From assembly GCF_005047655.1 (NCBI RefSeq), contig NZ_SUKF01000003.1, forward strand, positions 496,001-560,000: a stretch of DNA of 64,000 bases, read 5' to 3'. This DNA comes from Sinimarinibacterium arenosum (GTDB lineage Bacteria > Pseudomonadota > Gammaproteobacteria > Nevskiales > Nevskiaceae). Positions 1 to 8,777 of the stretch are shown piece after piece. Made by a program: the position numbers and the translations under genes. The notes beneath the pieces were generated by a model, which was given only the letters and a program-made list of their open reading frames with translations, was not told the origin of the DNA and searched no databases. Position 1 is the first letter of the stretch. Every line of letters starts with the position of its first letter.

Positions 1-2
1 TG

Positions 3-284
3 CGCCTGCAGCCACGATTGACCACGACGACGAATGACGCTGCGATGGCGGCTGCCGTTGATGGTTTTGGCCTGACCCGCTTGCTGTCCTATCAGGTCGC
101 CGAGCGTCTGCGGGATGGCAGTCTAGTTGTGGTGTTGGCAGACCGCGAGCCGCCCGCGTTGCCGGTGCAGCTGGTCCATCACGAAGGCCGTCACGCCTCA
201 CGCAAGGCACGCGCATTTCTGGACCTCGCGGTCGAACGGCTGCGCTCGAACCCGGCGTTGAACGGGACGGACGTCCAGCGCTGA
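3..284 (+). CDS. LysR-type transcriptional regulator, C-terminal fragment (cut by window start)
   Basis: The reading frame is open from the first bases to a TGA at 284, so the gene begins upstream of the window. The visible 93 residues match the end of a LysR effector-binding domain: an AVDGFGLTRLLSYQVAERL stretch, then the typical block in which a basic residue pair and an FLDLAVERL helix close the domain. The helix-turn-helix is not in view. It precedes a same-strand operon of small oxidation/detoxification genes that it may control, although LysR genes more often diverge from their targets. The effector is unknown. Confidence 0.75.
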   Translation, partial: RLQPRLTTTTNDAAMAAAVDGFGLTRLLSYQVAERLRDGSLVVVLADREPPALPVQLVHHEGRHASRKARAFLDLAVERLRSNPALNGTDVQR

Positions 285-398
285 GAATTGTTCCGGAATA
301 TGGAATAGAGAAGTTCAGCCGGAGTGAATTCTCCAGATAGCGCCTGGCCGCGATGATGACGTCACCGCCAATCAGGGCGTCACTATCAGGAGCATTTC

Positions 399-953
399 AT
401 GTCCCGTATTCCCGCCGTCGATCCCGCGAGCGCCACTGGCGAAGCCAGGCAGCTGCTTGATGCCGTACAGGCGCAGCTCGGCGTCACTCCCAACTTCATC
501 CGCGTTCTGGCCAATTCTCCGTCTGCGTTGAAGGCGTTCCTGGGGATCTATCAGATCGCAGGCGAGGGTCGCCTCGAGGCGCAGACTCGCGAACGCATCG
601 CATTGGCAGTCGCCCAGGAAAACGCCTGCGAATATTGCGTGTCTGCACACACCGCAATCGGTCGCAAGCATGGGCTGAGTAACGAGGAGATGCTCGCCAA
701 TCGCGGTGGCGGCTCAACGGATGAGCGTGCGGCAGCGGCAGTGTCTTTTGCCAAGAGCCTGATGGAGAACCGGGGTGATGTCTCAGGGGCGGAAGTCCAG
801 GCGATCCGCAATGCCGGCTACGGCGACGCGGAACTGGTGGAGATCATCGTGCACGTTGCACTCAATGCCCTGACCAACATCCTGGGCAAGGCTGCACAAG
901 TCGATATCGATTTCCCGCACGTTTCCTTGAGCGAGCTGCCGCAGGCAGCGTAA
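399..953 (+). CDS. Carboxymuconolactone decarboxylase / AhpD-like peroxidase-related protein
   Basis: A protein of 184 residues with the CMD-family signature: Cys77-x2-Cys80 and His84 in a helical context (ENACEYCVSAHTAIG). In AhpD these residues form a redox-active thiol pair with a proton relay. True carboxymuconolactone decarboxylases lack the CxxC pair, so a peroxidase or alkylhydroperoxidase-like role is more likely than lactone decarboxylation. The ATG at 399 follows an AGGAG about 8 bases upstream. It is the first complete gene of a four-gene same-strand set (CMD, PPOX, GST, DUF1348). The substrate is unknown. Confidence 0.85.
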   Translation: MSRIPAVDPASATGEARQLLDAVQAQLGVTPNFIRVLANSPSALKAFLGIYQIAGEGRLEAQTRERIALAVAQENACEYCVSAHTAIGRKHGLSNEEMLANRGGGSTDERAAAAVSFAKSLMENRGDVSGAEVQAIRNAGYGDAELVEIIVHVALNALTNILGKAAQVDIDFPHVSLSELPQAA

Positions 954-1017
954 GCACTCGCGCCCGGCGACGACTGCCGTTGCCGGGCGCACGAGCCGAG
1001 TGAACCTGGAGAGCGCC

Positions 1018-1656
1018 ATGGGCCGACGATTTGCCGAGATCAGCTTTACCGACAGCGTAAAGGCAGCACAAATCCGTTATGGCACTCGAAAGGCCAACGA
1101 GGGGTTCGAGTCTGCGCCGGACCGTCGCGATGCCCTCACCGAGCGGGAGATTCACTTCATTGCCGAGCGCGACAGTTTCTACATGGCCTCCCACGGAATC
1201 GGCGCTGATGGTCTTGCGGGCTGGCCCTACGTGCAGCATCGCGGGGGCTACGCGGGCTTTCTCAGAGTCCTCCACGCCAGGCGTCTGGCCTTTGCCGATT
1301 ATCGCGGCAACAGGCAGTACATCAGCACGGGCAACGTCATGGGCGATGACCGCGTCTCGTTGTTCCTAATGGACTACCCGAAACGCCAGCGGCTGAAAAT
1401 CTGGGCGCGAGCGACCGTCGTCAATTTTGCAGACGACCCGGATCTATTGGCATCGCTGGAAAACCCCGACTACAAGGCGCGTATCGAGCGTGCTTTTGTG
1501 CTCGACGTGGAAGCCGTGGACTGGAATTGCCCACAACACATTACGCCGCGCTTTTCCGAATTCGAGGTGCGCGCCATGATTGCGCCACTACACGCCGAAA
1601 TCGAGCAGCTGAAGGCGCAGCTGACGATGCAACAAGCCGACTCATCAGGAGCATAA
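1018..1656 (+). CDS. Pyridoxamine 5'-phosphate oxidase-family flavoprotein
   Basis: Predicted protein of 212 residues with a split-barrel FMN-binding fold. The central part (GADGLAGWPYVQHRGG, then FADYRGNRQYISTGN) is typical of the PPOX-like group often annotated as oxidoreductases acting on reactive small molecules. The C-terminus is a short helical tail. An upstream in-frame GTG at 1000 exists, but the ATG at 1018 has GGAG six bases ahead and starts at the conserved part, so I prefer it. The gene ends one base before the GST gene, which suggests one transcript. It is not the vitamin B6 biosynthesis enzyme PdxH. Confidence 0.8.
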   Translation: MGRRFAEISFTDSVKAAQIRYGTRKANEGFESAPDRRDALTEREIHFIAERDSFYMASHGIGADGLAGWPYVQHRGGYAGFLRVLHARRLAFADYRGNRQYISTGNVMGDDRVSLFLMDYPKRQRLKIWARATVVNFADDPDLLASLENPDYKARIERAFVLDVEAVDWNCPQHITPRFSEFEVRAMIAPLHAEIEQLKAQLTMQQADSSGA

Positions 1657-1657
1657 G

Positions 1658-2263
1658 GTGATTCAACTTTTCGAATTTGCCGCATCCGGCAACTGCCATA
1701 AGGTTCGACTGTTACTGAGCCTGCTGGGGCAGCCGTACCAGTCCGTCGTCGTCAATGGCGCGGACGGCGAGCAGAAGTCCGCCGCCTTCCGAAAAATCAA
1801 TCCGATGGGGCAGGTGCCGGCGCTGCGCGACGATGACAGTGTCATCCGCGACAGCCAAGCCATTCTGTTCTATCTCGCACGTCGTTACGGCGGGGGCGAC
1901 TGGCTTCCGTCTGATCCGGTGCTAGAAGCAGACGTTGTGGCGTGGCTCTCGACAGCCGCCAACGAAGTGGCGCGGGGCCCCGCTGATCTGCGCATGCACT
2001 TCAAGTGGGGTCGCGCGATCGATGTTGCGAAGGCTACCGGCATCTGCCAGAACCTGCTGTCGGTGCTGGAGGAGCGCCTCAGTGATCACGACTGGCTGGT
2101 TGGCGTGCGTCCAAGCATCGCGGATATCGCTGTCTTTCCGTATATCGCCCTGGCCCCGGAAGCTCGGGTTGATCTGGGTCCCTATCGCGCGATCACCGAC
2201 TGGGTGCGACGCATTCAGGCGCTCCCTGGCTACGTCGGCATGCCAGGCATGATCCAGAGCTGA
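1658..2263 (+). CDS. Glutathione S-transferase family protein
   Basis: A cytosolic GST of 201 residues. The N-terminal thioredoxin-like domain has the NPMGQVPAL cis-proline loop and the [15 protein letters not shown] segment that binds the glutathione gamma-glutamyl group. The C-terminal half is all-helical and contains the GST signature region [15 protein letters not shown]. The start is GTG, one base after the stop of the PPOX gene, and AGGAG lies inside the end of that gene, so the two are probably translated together. Conjugation or peroxidase activity on an electrophile is likely; the substrate cannot be read from the sequence. Confidence 0.88.
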   Translation: MIQLFEFAASGNCHKVRLLLSLLGQPYQSVVVNGADGEQKSAAFRKINPMGQVPALRDDDSVIRDSQAILFYLARRYGGGDWLPSDPVLEADVVAWLSTAANEVARGPADLRMHFKWGRAIDVAKATGICQNLLSVLEERLSDHDWLVGVRPSIADIAVFPYIALAPEARVDLGPYRAITDWVRRIQALPGYVGMPGMIQS

Positions 2264-2291
2264 TCGCAGCACCTCCGAATCGAGCCTCTGC

Positions 2292-2768
2292 ATGAACGCC
2301 CCGGAATCCCGTCCGCCCCTGCCACCGTTTACACGCGACTCGGCGATTCTGAAAGTGCGTCTGGCTGAAGATGCCTGGAACAGCCGCGACCCCGCGCGGG
2401 TCGCGCTGGCGTATACACCCGAAAGCCGCTGGCGCAATCGCAGCGAGTTCCTGCAGGGACGCGCGCAGATCATCGAGTTCCTTCAGCGCAAGTGGCAACG
2501 GGAGCTGGAATACCGCCTGATCAAGGAGCTCTGGGCGTTCGATTCAGACCGCATCGCCGTGCGCTTTGCCTACGAATGGCACGACGCAGATGGACACTGG
2601 TTTCGCGCGTACGGAAACGAAAACTGGCGTTTTGACGGGAATGGTCTGATGGCGGAGCGGCATGCCAGCATCAACGATGTCGTGATATCAGCAGCGCAGC
2701 GGCTGTTTCATTGGCGGCAGGGACGCAGGCCGGATGAGCTGCCGGGCCTGACCGAGTTGGGTCTGTAA
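2292..2768 (+). CDS. DUF1348 / nuclear transport factor 2-like protein
   Basis: A 158-residue SnoaL/NTF2-like protein of the DUF1348 type. It has an [19 protein letters not shown] helix-loop, a W-R-N-R-SEF motif, then an [14 protein letters not shown] strand and the [18 protein letters not shown] block. NTF2-like folds form a cone-shaped pocket used by isomerases, hydrolases and ligand-binding proteins; no activity has been assigned to this subfamily. It is the last gene of the operon after the GST (28-base gap) and meets the TetR gene at 2820 tail to tail. Confidence 0.85.
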   Translation: MNAPESRPPLPPFTRDSAILKVRLAEDAWNSRDPARVALAYTPESRWRNRSEFLQGRAQIIEFLQRKWQRELEYRLIKELWAFDSDRIAVRFAYEWHDADGHWFRAYGNENWRFDGNGLMAERHASINDVVISAAQRLFHWRQGRRPDELPGLTELGL

Positions 2769-2819
2769 GAAACGTTTCGGTCTTCCGCCGCCTCGCGAGC
2801 TGCGCCGACCTGAGCGCGC

Positions 2820-3461
2820 TCAACGGGCAGGCGTCTGTGTCGTGCGCTCGACCAGTTCATTGAACAGCTTGATGCCACGCGCCCGCGTGACTGCACCATC
2901 GCGCACCAGCTGGCGCATACCCCAGAACGCCATCACGGTCATCCAGGCGTAGGCCTTGGCATCTGCTGTGTTAAGACCCAGTTCTTTGCGGATCAACGGC
3001 GTCCAGATCGAGATGATCAGCTCGCGCAGACCCTGGCGGATCTGTTCGAGTTCCGGGGTGGTCGAAGCAGTGCCCGCGATCAGTTGCCACAACGCGTCAC
3101 CGCGGCCGGGCGGCAGATCCAGGGTCACGGCTTCGGCAGCACGTGCGGCTTCTGCGAGATTGTTGGGGTTGGCCGCCACCGAGGCTGCGGTGCCCTGCAT
3201 AGTGTCGTTGAAGATGTGCCAAGCGGTATCCGCGAGCAGCTTTTCAAGGCTGGGGAAGTGCTGATAGATCAGCTGACGGCTGGTGCCGCCCTGTTCGGCC
3301 AGCGCGCTCATGGTGAGCGCATTCCAGCCGTTGCGTTCGACGATGTCGGCGGCAGTTTCCAACAGCGCCTGACGGCGCACTTCGCGGCTCAGATAGGTGC
3401 GTTTGGGCGCGGTGTCGGGCGAACTGCGCTTCTGGCGGGGCGGGGGCGTCGTCTTCGGCAT
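2820..3461 (-). CDS. TetR/AcrR-family transcriptional regulator
   Basis: A 213-residue repressor-type protein. The N-terminal TetR domain is clear: RRQALLETAADIVERNGW, a TMSALAEQGGTS recognition unit and the RQLIYQHFPSLEKLLAD helix. The C-terminal ligand domain is not diagnostic. An in-frame TTG at 3470 would add three residues; I chose the ATG at 3461. The next gene in the same direction is a second TetR regulator with 104 bases between them, and no obvious palindromic operator lies in that gap. The target is unknown; it may act on the 399-2768 operon or elsewhere. Confidence 0.85.
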   Translation of the reverse strand: MPKTTPPPRQKRSSPDTAPKRTYLSREVRRQALLETAADIVERNGWNALTMSALAEQGGTSRQLIYQHFPSLEKLLADTAWHIFNDTMQGTAASVAANPNNLAEAARAAEAVTLDLPPGRGDALWQLIAGTASTTPELEQIRQGLRELIISIWTPLIRKELGLNTADAKAYAWMTVMAFWGMRQLVRDGAVTRARGIKLFNELVERTTQTPAR

Positions 3462-3565
3462 TGCGGTCAAAATTTACAGATCGACAATATTCGCGCCGAT
3501 TATGCGTGATCCGGACGCGATTGTGTCGGGTCCTGACCTACGCTGCATGCAGGTCTCATGCCGTT

Positions 3566-4249
3566 TCAGGCCTTGCCGCTCCTGCTTTTCGTTTTTGTCG
3601 GAGCGGCTTGCGGAAAATAGGCGCCGAGCGCTTCGAACAGCACCGCGCAGTTGTGCACGACCGTTTCCAGCGGCTCCTTGTAGCCGCCGTAGGCCCAGTA
3701 CATCACGGTGTTCATCGCCGCGCCGACCAGACCATGGGCAACCAGACGGGGATCGAGCCCGGCACGACGATCTTGCGGATACATCGTTTCGACCAGGGTC
3801 TGCACCAGCTGGGCAAATCCACCCGTGGCCCGCCGTGAGAGTCGATCGACTTCATCGCTGACGGTGAAGACGTCGACAAACAGAATGCGCATGTAGCGTG
3901 GGTCATCGCGCATCGCGCCAAACAGCGTGGTCAGTCCGGCACGCGCCATGGTGCCGACATCGCGCGGTGCCGGCAGCAGCGCGGCAACCAGGGCATCGCG
4001 CAGATGGCTGACCAGATGCTCGTAAACCGCCGCAAACAGTGCTTCGCGGTTTTCGAAGGATTCGTAAAAGTACCGTTCCGTCAGATTGGCATGCGTGCAG
4101 ATCGCACGCACGGTCGCGGCATGAAACCCGACGGTGCCGAAAACTTCGAGCCCGGCGTCGATCAGCATGCTGCGGCGCTGCGCCTGACGTTCCTCTGCGG
4201 CAATGCCGCGGAAGCGGGACGTCTTGCGGCGCGTGATTTTGGTAGCCAT
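3566..4249 (-). CDS. TetR-family regulator, divergent from the Baeyer-Villiger monooxygenase
   Basis: A 227-residue TetR protein. The DNA-binding domain spans roughly residues 18-65 (RRSMLIDAGLEVFGTVGF, then ATVRAICTHANLTERYFY). The frame stays open far upstream to 5536, but only because it is antisense to the monooxygenase; the ATG at 4249 is the first start that gives a normal TetR N-terminus. It diverges from the monooxygenase gene at 4340. The 90-base gap holds two copies of TGACA-N8-TGTCA, the expected form of a TetR operator, so autoregulation plus control of the monooxygenase is likely. Confidence 0.88.
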   Translation of the reverse strand: MATKITRRKTSRFRGIAAEERQAQRRSMLIDAGLEVFGTVGFHAATVRAICTHANLTERYFYESFENREALFAAVYEHLVSHLRDALVAALLPAPRDVGTMARAGLTTLFGAMRDDPRYMRILFVDVFTVSDEVDRLSRRATGGFAQLVQTLVETMYPQDRRAGLDPRLVAHGLVGAAMNTVMYWAYGGYKEPLETVVHNCAVLFEALGAYFPQAAPTKTKSRSGKA

Positions 4250-4259
4250 TCGCCGATAT

Positions 4260-4304
4260 TGACATGCGTCATTGTCAAACGTAAAGTGACAACGTCGGTT
4301 GTCA
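4260..4304. promoter_or_regulatory. Two matching TetR-type operator palindromes
   Basis: Two inverted repeats with the same pattern, TGACA-N8-TGTCA, lie at 4260-4277 and 4287-4304, with centres 27 bases apart. The second extends to 7-base arms (TGACAAC and GTTGTCA) and the first to TTGACA and TGTCAA. They sit between the start codons of the divergent TetR gene (4249) and monooxygenase gene (4340). The arrangement is what a TetR repressor bound as two dimers would use; binding itself is inferred. Confidence 0.7.
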
Positions 4305-4339
4305 TTAGTGGTGACCGTTACCCATACCGAGGAGACGTC

Positions 4340-5857
4340 ATGGCATTTGACGCGCGCGCAAAACAGGATTCGGATCTTTCGATCATCATCGTCGGCACCG
4401 GCTTTTCTGGGCTCGGCATGGCGATTGCGCTGAAAAAGGCGGGCTTCCAGTCGTTCACGCTCCTGGAGCGCGCAGCTTCGGTCGGCGGTACCTGGCGCGA
4501 CAATCACTATCCGGGCTGTGCCTGCGACGTGCAGTCGCACCTGTATTCGTTTTCGTTTGAACAGAACCCGACCTGGTCGCGGATGTTTGCACGCCAGCCC
4601 GAGATCAAGGCCTACCTCGAGAACTGCGCGGACAAGTACGGGCTTTTGCCGCACATTCAGTTCAATGCCGACGTCACCACGGCACGATATGACGAAGCGG
4701 CGCAGCGCTGGACCGTGACCACGCGCGACGGTCGCAGCTTTGAAGCGGCCATCGTGGTGTCCGGCATGGGCGGCCTGTCGAATCCGGCGTTCCCTGATCT
4801 GCCGGGTATCGGGCAGTTCACCGGCAAGACCTTCCATTCGGCCGAGTGGGATCACGACTACGATCTGCGCGGCAAGCGCGTTGCTGTGATCGGCACCGGC
4901 GCTTCCGCGATTCAGTTCGTGCCGCAGATTCAGAAGCAGGTTGCGCATCTGGATCTGTACCAGCGCACGCCGCCATGGATCATGCCGAAACCGGACCGTC
5001 CGATCAGCGAGGGTGAGCGCGGTCTGTACCGTCGCTTTCCGGTACTGCAGCGCGCCTACCGCACCGCGCTGTACTGGACGCTGGAGGCCCGTGTGCTGGG
5101 CTTCGCGATCAATCCCAAGATCATGAAGCTGCTGGAAGGGCAGGCACGCAAACATATTGCGCGGCAGATTGCCGATCCCGCATTGCGTGCCAAGCTGACG
5201 CCGGACTTCACCTTCGGCTGTAAACGCGTGCTGATTTCGGATGATTACTATCCGGCGCTGGCACAACCGAATGTCGATGTCGTCACTGATGGCATTCGTG
5301 AAGTGCGCGCCAGCAGCGTGGTGACCACGGATGGTGTCGAGCGTCCTGTGGACTGCATCATCTACGGCACCGGGTTCAAAGCGCAGGACCCGCTGCCACG
5401 AGGCGCGATCTTCGGACGCGGTGGTGTCGATATCGTCGATGCCTGGACCCAGGGACCGGAAGCGTACAAGGGCACCACGGTCAGCGGGTTTCCGAACCTG
5501 TTCATGCTGATGGGGCCGAACACCGGTCTGGGGCACAGCTCGATGGTGTACATGATCGAGTCACAGATCGCCTATGTCCTCGACGCAGTGCTGCAGATGC
5601 GCGCCAAGGGCTGGGCAGCGGTCGACGTCAAGGCAGACCGCCAGACCCGCTACAACGACGGGCTGCAGGCCGCACTGAAAAAGGCGATCTGGACCGCCGG
5701 CGGCTGCAAGAGCTGGTATCTGAACGCGCAGGGTCGCAATACCACGCTGTGGCCGAGCTTCACGTTCAAGTTCCGGCAGGCGCTGGCGCACTTTGACGCC
5801 GACAACTATCAAGTTGAACATGCGGCCCTGGCCACAGCCGGTTCGTCATCTCGTTAA
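4340..5857 (+). CDS. Baeyer-Villiger-type flavin monooxygenase (NAD(P)/FAD-dependent)
   Basis: A 505-residue class B flavoprotein monooxygenase. The FAD Rossmann motif GTGFSG is at residues 19-24, the Baeyer-Villiger fingerprint F-x-G-x3-H-x3-W-D at 160-171, and a second dinucleotide motif (VIGTGASA) near 183-190 for NADPH. These enzymes insert oxygen next to a ketone to give an ester or lactone; related ones act on long-chain ketones or alkanes. The frame opens at 4004, but the ATG at 4340 follows GAGGAG and begins just before the conserved domain. The SDR reductase gene follows 34 bases later, which would pair alcohol/ketone interconversion with oxygenation. Confidence 0.9.
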   Translation: MAFDARAKQDSDLSIIIVGTGFSGLGMAIALKKAGFQSFTLLERAASVGGTWRDNHYPGCACDVQSHLYSFSFEQNPTWSRMFARQPEIKAYLENCADKYGLLPHIQFNADVTTARYDEAAQRWTVTTRDGRSFEAAIVVSGMGGLSNPAFPDLPGIGQFTGKTFHSAEWDHDYDLRGKRVAVIGTGASAIQFVPQIQKQVAHLDLYQRTPPWIMPKPDRPISEGERGLYRRFPVLQRAYRTALYWTLEARVLGFAINPKIMKLLEGQARKHIARQIADPALRAKLTPDFTFGCKRVLISDDYYPALAQPNVDVVTDGIREVRASSVVTTDGVERPVDCIIYGTGFKAQDPLPRGAIFGRGGVDIVDAWTQGPEAYKGTTVSGFPNLFMLMGPNTGLGHSSMVYMIESQIAYVLDAVLQMRAKGWAAVDVKADRQTRYNDGLQAALKKAIWTAGGCKSWYLNAQGRNTTLWPSFTFKFRQALAHFDADNYQVEHAALATAGSSSR

Positions 5858-5891
5858 CGCGGCTCGCCGCTCAATATTTCCGGAGGAGTCG

Positions 5892-6764
5892 ATGAAAAAC
5901 TTCAATGACAAGGTTGCTGCGATCACGGGCGCTGGCTCGGGTATGGGTCGTGAGCTGGCGGTAGAACTGGCCGCGCGCGGCTGCCATCTGGCGTTGTCCG
6001 ACGTCAACGAGGCCGGCTTGGCCGAGACCGTTAAGCTGGTCGCGGACAGCGGCGTGAAGGTGACACATCAGCGCGTCGACGTAGCCGACAAGGCCGCGGT
6101 ATTCGCCTGGGCCGATACGGTCGCCAAAGAGCACGGCAAGGTCAATCTGATCTTCAACAATGCCGGCGTCGCGCTGGGTGCTAGCGTTGAAGGCATGCGC
6201 TACGAAGATCTTGAATGGCTGCTGAACATCAATTTCTGGGGCGTGGTGCACGGCACCAAGGCGTTCCTGCCGTTGCTGAAGGCGAGCGGCGAAGGTCACA
6301 TCATCAATACCTCCAGCGTATTCGGGCTGGTCGGGATTCCGTCGCAGTCCGCTTACAACGCAGCCAAATTCGCCGTGCGCGGATTCACCGAATCGCTGCG
6401 CATGGAACTGGACATGGAAGGCTGCGGCGTCAGTGCAACCAGCGTGCATCCGGGAGGCATCAAGACCAACATTGCCAAGGCCGCGCGCATGGACCCCAGC
6501 ATCGCCAACTTGGGCCTGGACAAGGATCATGCTTCGGCCAAGTTCGAGAAAGCCTTCATTACCACGGCCAATCGGGCAGCGCGCATCATCATCCGTGCGG
6601 TCGAGAAAAATCAGCGCCGCGTGCTGGTCGGCCCCGACGCGCACGTGATCGACTGGATGGTGCGTCTGATGCCCAGTGGCTATCAGACGCTGGTCAAGCT
6701 GTTCAGTCGCGCGTCGATGGGGCCAGACAAGGCCGAGACGCAGGCTGCCTCGCGTCGCGTCTGA
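5892..6764 (+). CDS. Short-chain dehydrogenase/reductase
   Basis: A 290-residue classical SDR: cofactor motif TGAGSGMG at residues 12-19, NNAG in the middle, catalytic Ser in the NTSSVFG strand, and Tyr155-x3-Lys159 (YNAAK). The C-terminus is longer than in minimal SDRs and has hydrophobic stretches (VIDWMVRLMPSGYQTLVKLF) that suggest membrane association. The ATG at 5892 is preceded by GGAGGAG. With the upstream Baeyer-Villiger enzyme it probably forms an operon under the same operators, for oxidation of an alcohol to the ketone that the monooxygenase then uses. The substrate is unknown. Confidence 0.9.
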   Translation: MKNFNDKVAAITGAGSGMGRELAVELAARGCHLALSDVNEAGLAETVKLVADSGVKVTHQRVDVADKAAVFAWADTVAKEHGKVNLIFNNAGVALGASVEGMRYEDLEWLLNINFWGVVHGTKAFLPLLKASGEGHIINTSSVFGLVGIPSQSAYNAAKFAVRGFTESLRMELDMEGCGVSATSVHPGGIKTNIAKAARMDPSIANLGLDKDHASAKFEKAFITTANRAARIIIRAVEKNQRRVLVGPDAHVIDWMVRLMPSGYQTLVKLFSRASMGPDKAETQAASRRV

Positions 6765-6859
6765 GCGCACAACACTTTGATGCCCCGGGACTGCAGTCGC
6801 GCAGAGCGGCTGCAGTCCTTGCGCTAACATCGCGGCACTCAGCCGTGAGGGGGGCAGGG

Positions 6860-8038
6860 ATGACCGCGATACTGTGGGGATCGGCGCTTTCGCCGTATTT
6901 CCTCAAACTCGACGCCGTGTGTCGCTATGCCGGCCTTGTTGCGGTACACAGGCCAGACGGCGGCAGTACGTTATCCAATCTGCGTCTGCTACTGCGTATC
7001 AAGATCGCCCAGCGACGACACACCATCCAGCGCTGGCCACAGACCGATCCACTGGATGAATATCCGCTGGTGCCGTATCTGCTGACCGACGACGGCAAAG
7101 TGCACGTCGACAGCAGTGCGATCGCCGCATGGCTGGACGCTTCGCGCCCCACGCCGACACCGCTGATCCCTGACGATCCTGCACTGGCGATGGTGTGTTG
7201 CCTGATCGACGAGGCGCTGGACGAGATCGGTCTGTATCTGGTGCATCACCATCGCTGGGTGGTTTCGCGCGGCGACAACACCGCCGGCGCGCGTCTGGCT
7301 CGGGAATTCCGCAGTCTGGTGCCGTTTGGCGGTCTGATGGCACAGCGTTTCTCGCGACGGCAGACCCGCCGTCTGCCGTACCTGTTTTCGCTGGCGCCGG
7401 TGAAAGTGCAGTGGCCCGATGACGGTTTGCCGGTTCCGCCTGGCTCCGAGGACTATCCGGCAACCCATGCGCGACTGGAGCTGGCTTGGGACGCGCTGGT
7501 GGATGCCGCAACGCAGGCGCTATCCCGGCAGCGTTATCTGCTGGGTGAGCGTTTCACCCTGGCCGACGCCGCGCTCTACGGCCAGCTTCAGATGAACATG
7601 ACCGATCCTTCCTCAGAGCGTCGTCTGCGCGAGCGCTCTCCGGCACTGCGCCGCTGGCTCGCAGCGATCGAGGCCGGCGAGCACGTTGGCAGCGACGGGA
7701 CACTCCGCCTGCACGATGATCTGCGTCCGCTGCTGCAGTGGATTCAGGACAGCTTTATCCCCGTGATGCAGGCCAACGCTGCGGCCTATCAACGCGAGCG
7801 TGCCAAGGGACGCAAGCTCTGGAACGAGGCAGCTTTCGAGCGCAGTGAAGCCGAATACAAGCTGCAGTGGTGGGGCGCGCCAGCGCGTACCGTGGTCAAG
7901 ACATTTCAGGTCCGGGTATGGCGTGACCTGTGTGAGCGGGCGCGTGCATTGAGCGCCGAACAGGCCGATCAGGTTCGCAGAGTGTTCGGTGCATTGCCAC
8001 ATGAATGGATCGAGCCGGAGAGCAAACGCACGACTTGA
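6860..8038 (+). CDS. Long glutathione S-transferase-like protein (paralogue of 13408-14421)
   Basis: A 392-residue protein, nearly twice the length of a normal GST. The thioredoxin-like N-terminus (LWGSALSPYFLKLDAVCRYAG) is followed by a region with DEYPLVPYLLTDDG and VHVDSSAIAAWLDA, a helical GST C-domain (YLLGERFTLADAALYGQLQ), and an extra tail beginning near DSFIPVMQANAAAY. The same tail motif (DYLPFLHANAAAV) occurs in the second GST-like protein in this window, so the two are paralogues with a shared C-terminal extension. The start ATG has GGGGGCAGGG upstream. The CP-type catalytic cysteine is not evident. Function unknown beyond the fold. Confidence 0.8.
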   Translation: MTAILWGSALSPYFLKLDAVCRYAGLVAVHRPDGGSTLSNLRLLLRIKIAQRRHTIQRWPQTDPLDEYPLVPYLLTDDGKVHVDSSAIAAWLDASRPTPTPLIPDDPALAMVCCLIDEALDEIGLYLVHHHRWVVSRGDNTAGARLAREFRSLVPFGGLMAQRFSRRQTRRLPYLFSLAPVKVQWPDDGLPVPPGSEDYPATHARLELAWDALVDAATQALSRQRYLLGERFTLADAALYGQLQMNMTDPSSERRLRERSPALRRWLAAIEAGEHVGSDGTLRLHDDLRPLLQWIQDSFIPVMQANAAAYQRERAKGRKLWNEAAFERSEAEYKLQWWGAPARTVVKTFQVRVWRDLCERARALSAEQADQVRRVFGALPHEWIEPESKRTT

Positions 8039-8167
8039 TCCAGCAGAGATGATGACCTCCGGGAGGAACTGAAATATTTCCACACACTCCGTTTCGGAAC
8101 CGTGCAGGTCTATCTGTCACGATGTCACCCAGGCTCCACAGTGTTGAGCTAACAGGAGAGGATGAAC

Positions 8168-8725
8168 ATGAACCGATCCATGCGAACCCGATTCACACTC
8201 ACCATCGTTGCGGCGGCTTTGATCCAGGGCGCATCCGGCGTTGCGTTGGCACAGGGCGGCGGGCAGAACGGCCCGAGACAACAGGATCAAAGGGAGCAGC
8301 ACCAGCAGCAAGGCCATGATCAGAAGCATGGCGCTACCGCCGCCCCCGGCAAGGATCACCGTCAGGACCAATCACCGCGGGAAAATCCGGAGCGCATGCG
8401 CGAATTCGAGCGGCAGCAAGCCCCCGGCAACAGCGCAAATGCGCATGCCTACGCCCTGGAGCAACAGGATCGCACGCGCCTGAAACATCACTATCAGCGC
8501 GTTCTGGGTCGTGTGGATCGTGCTCATCGCCCGCACTTCGAACCGGGCCACGCCATTCCGCTGATCTATCGCGCCTACATCACGCCCGCACCGTTATCGC
8601 TGCGCCGGCACCTGCCACCGCCGCCACCGGGATACGTGATCGGCTACTACCAGGGCTATACCGTGGTGTATGACCCGACGACCTTCGTGATCATCACGAT
8701 CGTCGATCTGCTGCTGTTGCCGTAG
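8168..8725 (+). CDS. RcnB-like periplasmic protein with His/Gln-rich segment
   Basis: An exported protein of about 185 residues. The N-terminus is a signal peptide ending near GVALAQG. A low-complexity hydrophilic stretch rich in Gln, His, Asp and Lys follows. The C-terminus (RRHLPPPPPGYVIGYY, a short turn, then a hydrophobic FVIITIVDLLLLP tail) resembles the RcnB family of periplasmic nickel/cobalt homeostasis proteins. His residues in the low-complexity part could bind metal. Two ATGs are possible (8162 and 8168); AGGAG at 8154-8158 suits 8168 better by spacing. Family assignment rests on the C-terminal pattern only. Confidence 0.65.
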   Translation: MNRSMRTRFTLTIVAAALIQGASGVALAQGGGQNGPRQQDQREQHQQQGHDQKHGATAAPGKDHRQDQSPRENPERMREFERQQAPGNSANAHAYALEQQDRTRLKHHYQRVLGRVDRAHRPHFEPGHAIPLIYRAYITPAPLSLRRHLPPPPPGYVIGYYQGYTVVYDPTTFVIITIVDLLLLP

Positions 8726-8734
8726 GTCTGACGC

Positions 8735-8764
8735 ACGGTCCCGGGCCCCAGGGCCTGGGACCGT
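8735..8764. terminator. Hairpin between convergent genes
   Basis: A 13-base-pair stem with a 4-base loop (outer arms ACGGTCCC and GGGACCGT) lies between the ends of the RcnB-like gene (8725) and the symporter gene (8778). There is no strong T tract on either side, so it is a plausible but unproven bidirectional terminator. Confidence 0.5.
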
Positions 8765-8777
8765 GTAGCAGCGGGTG

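Noticed and set aside
3566-5536. Single 656-residue open frame on the minus strand
   Set aside because: Only the last 227 residues are a TetR protein; the rest is antisense to the monooxygenase and has no motif.
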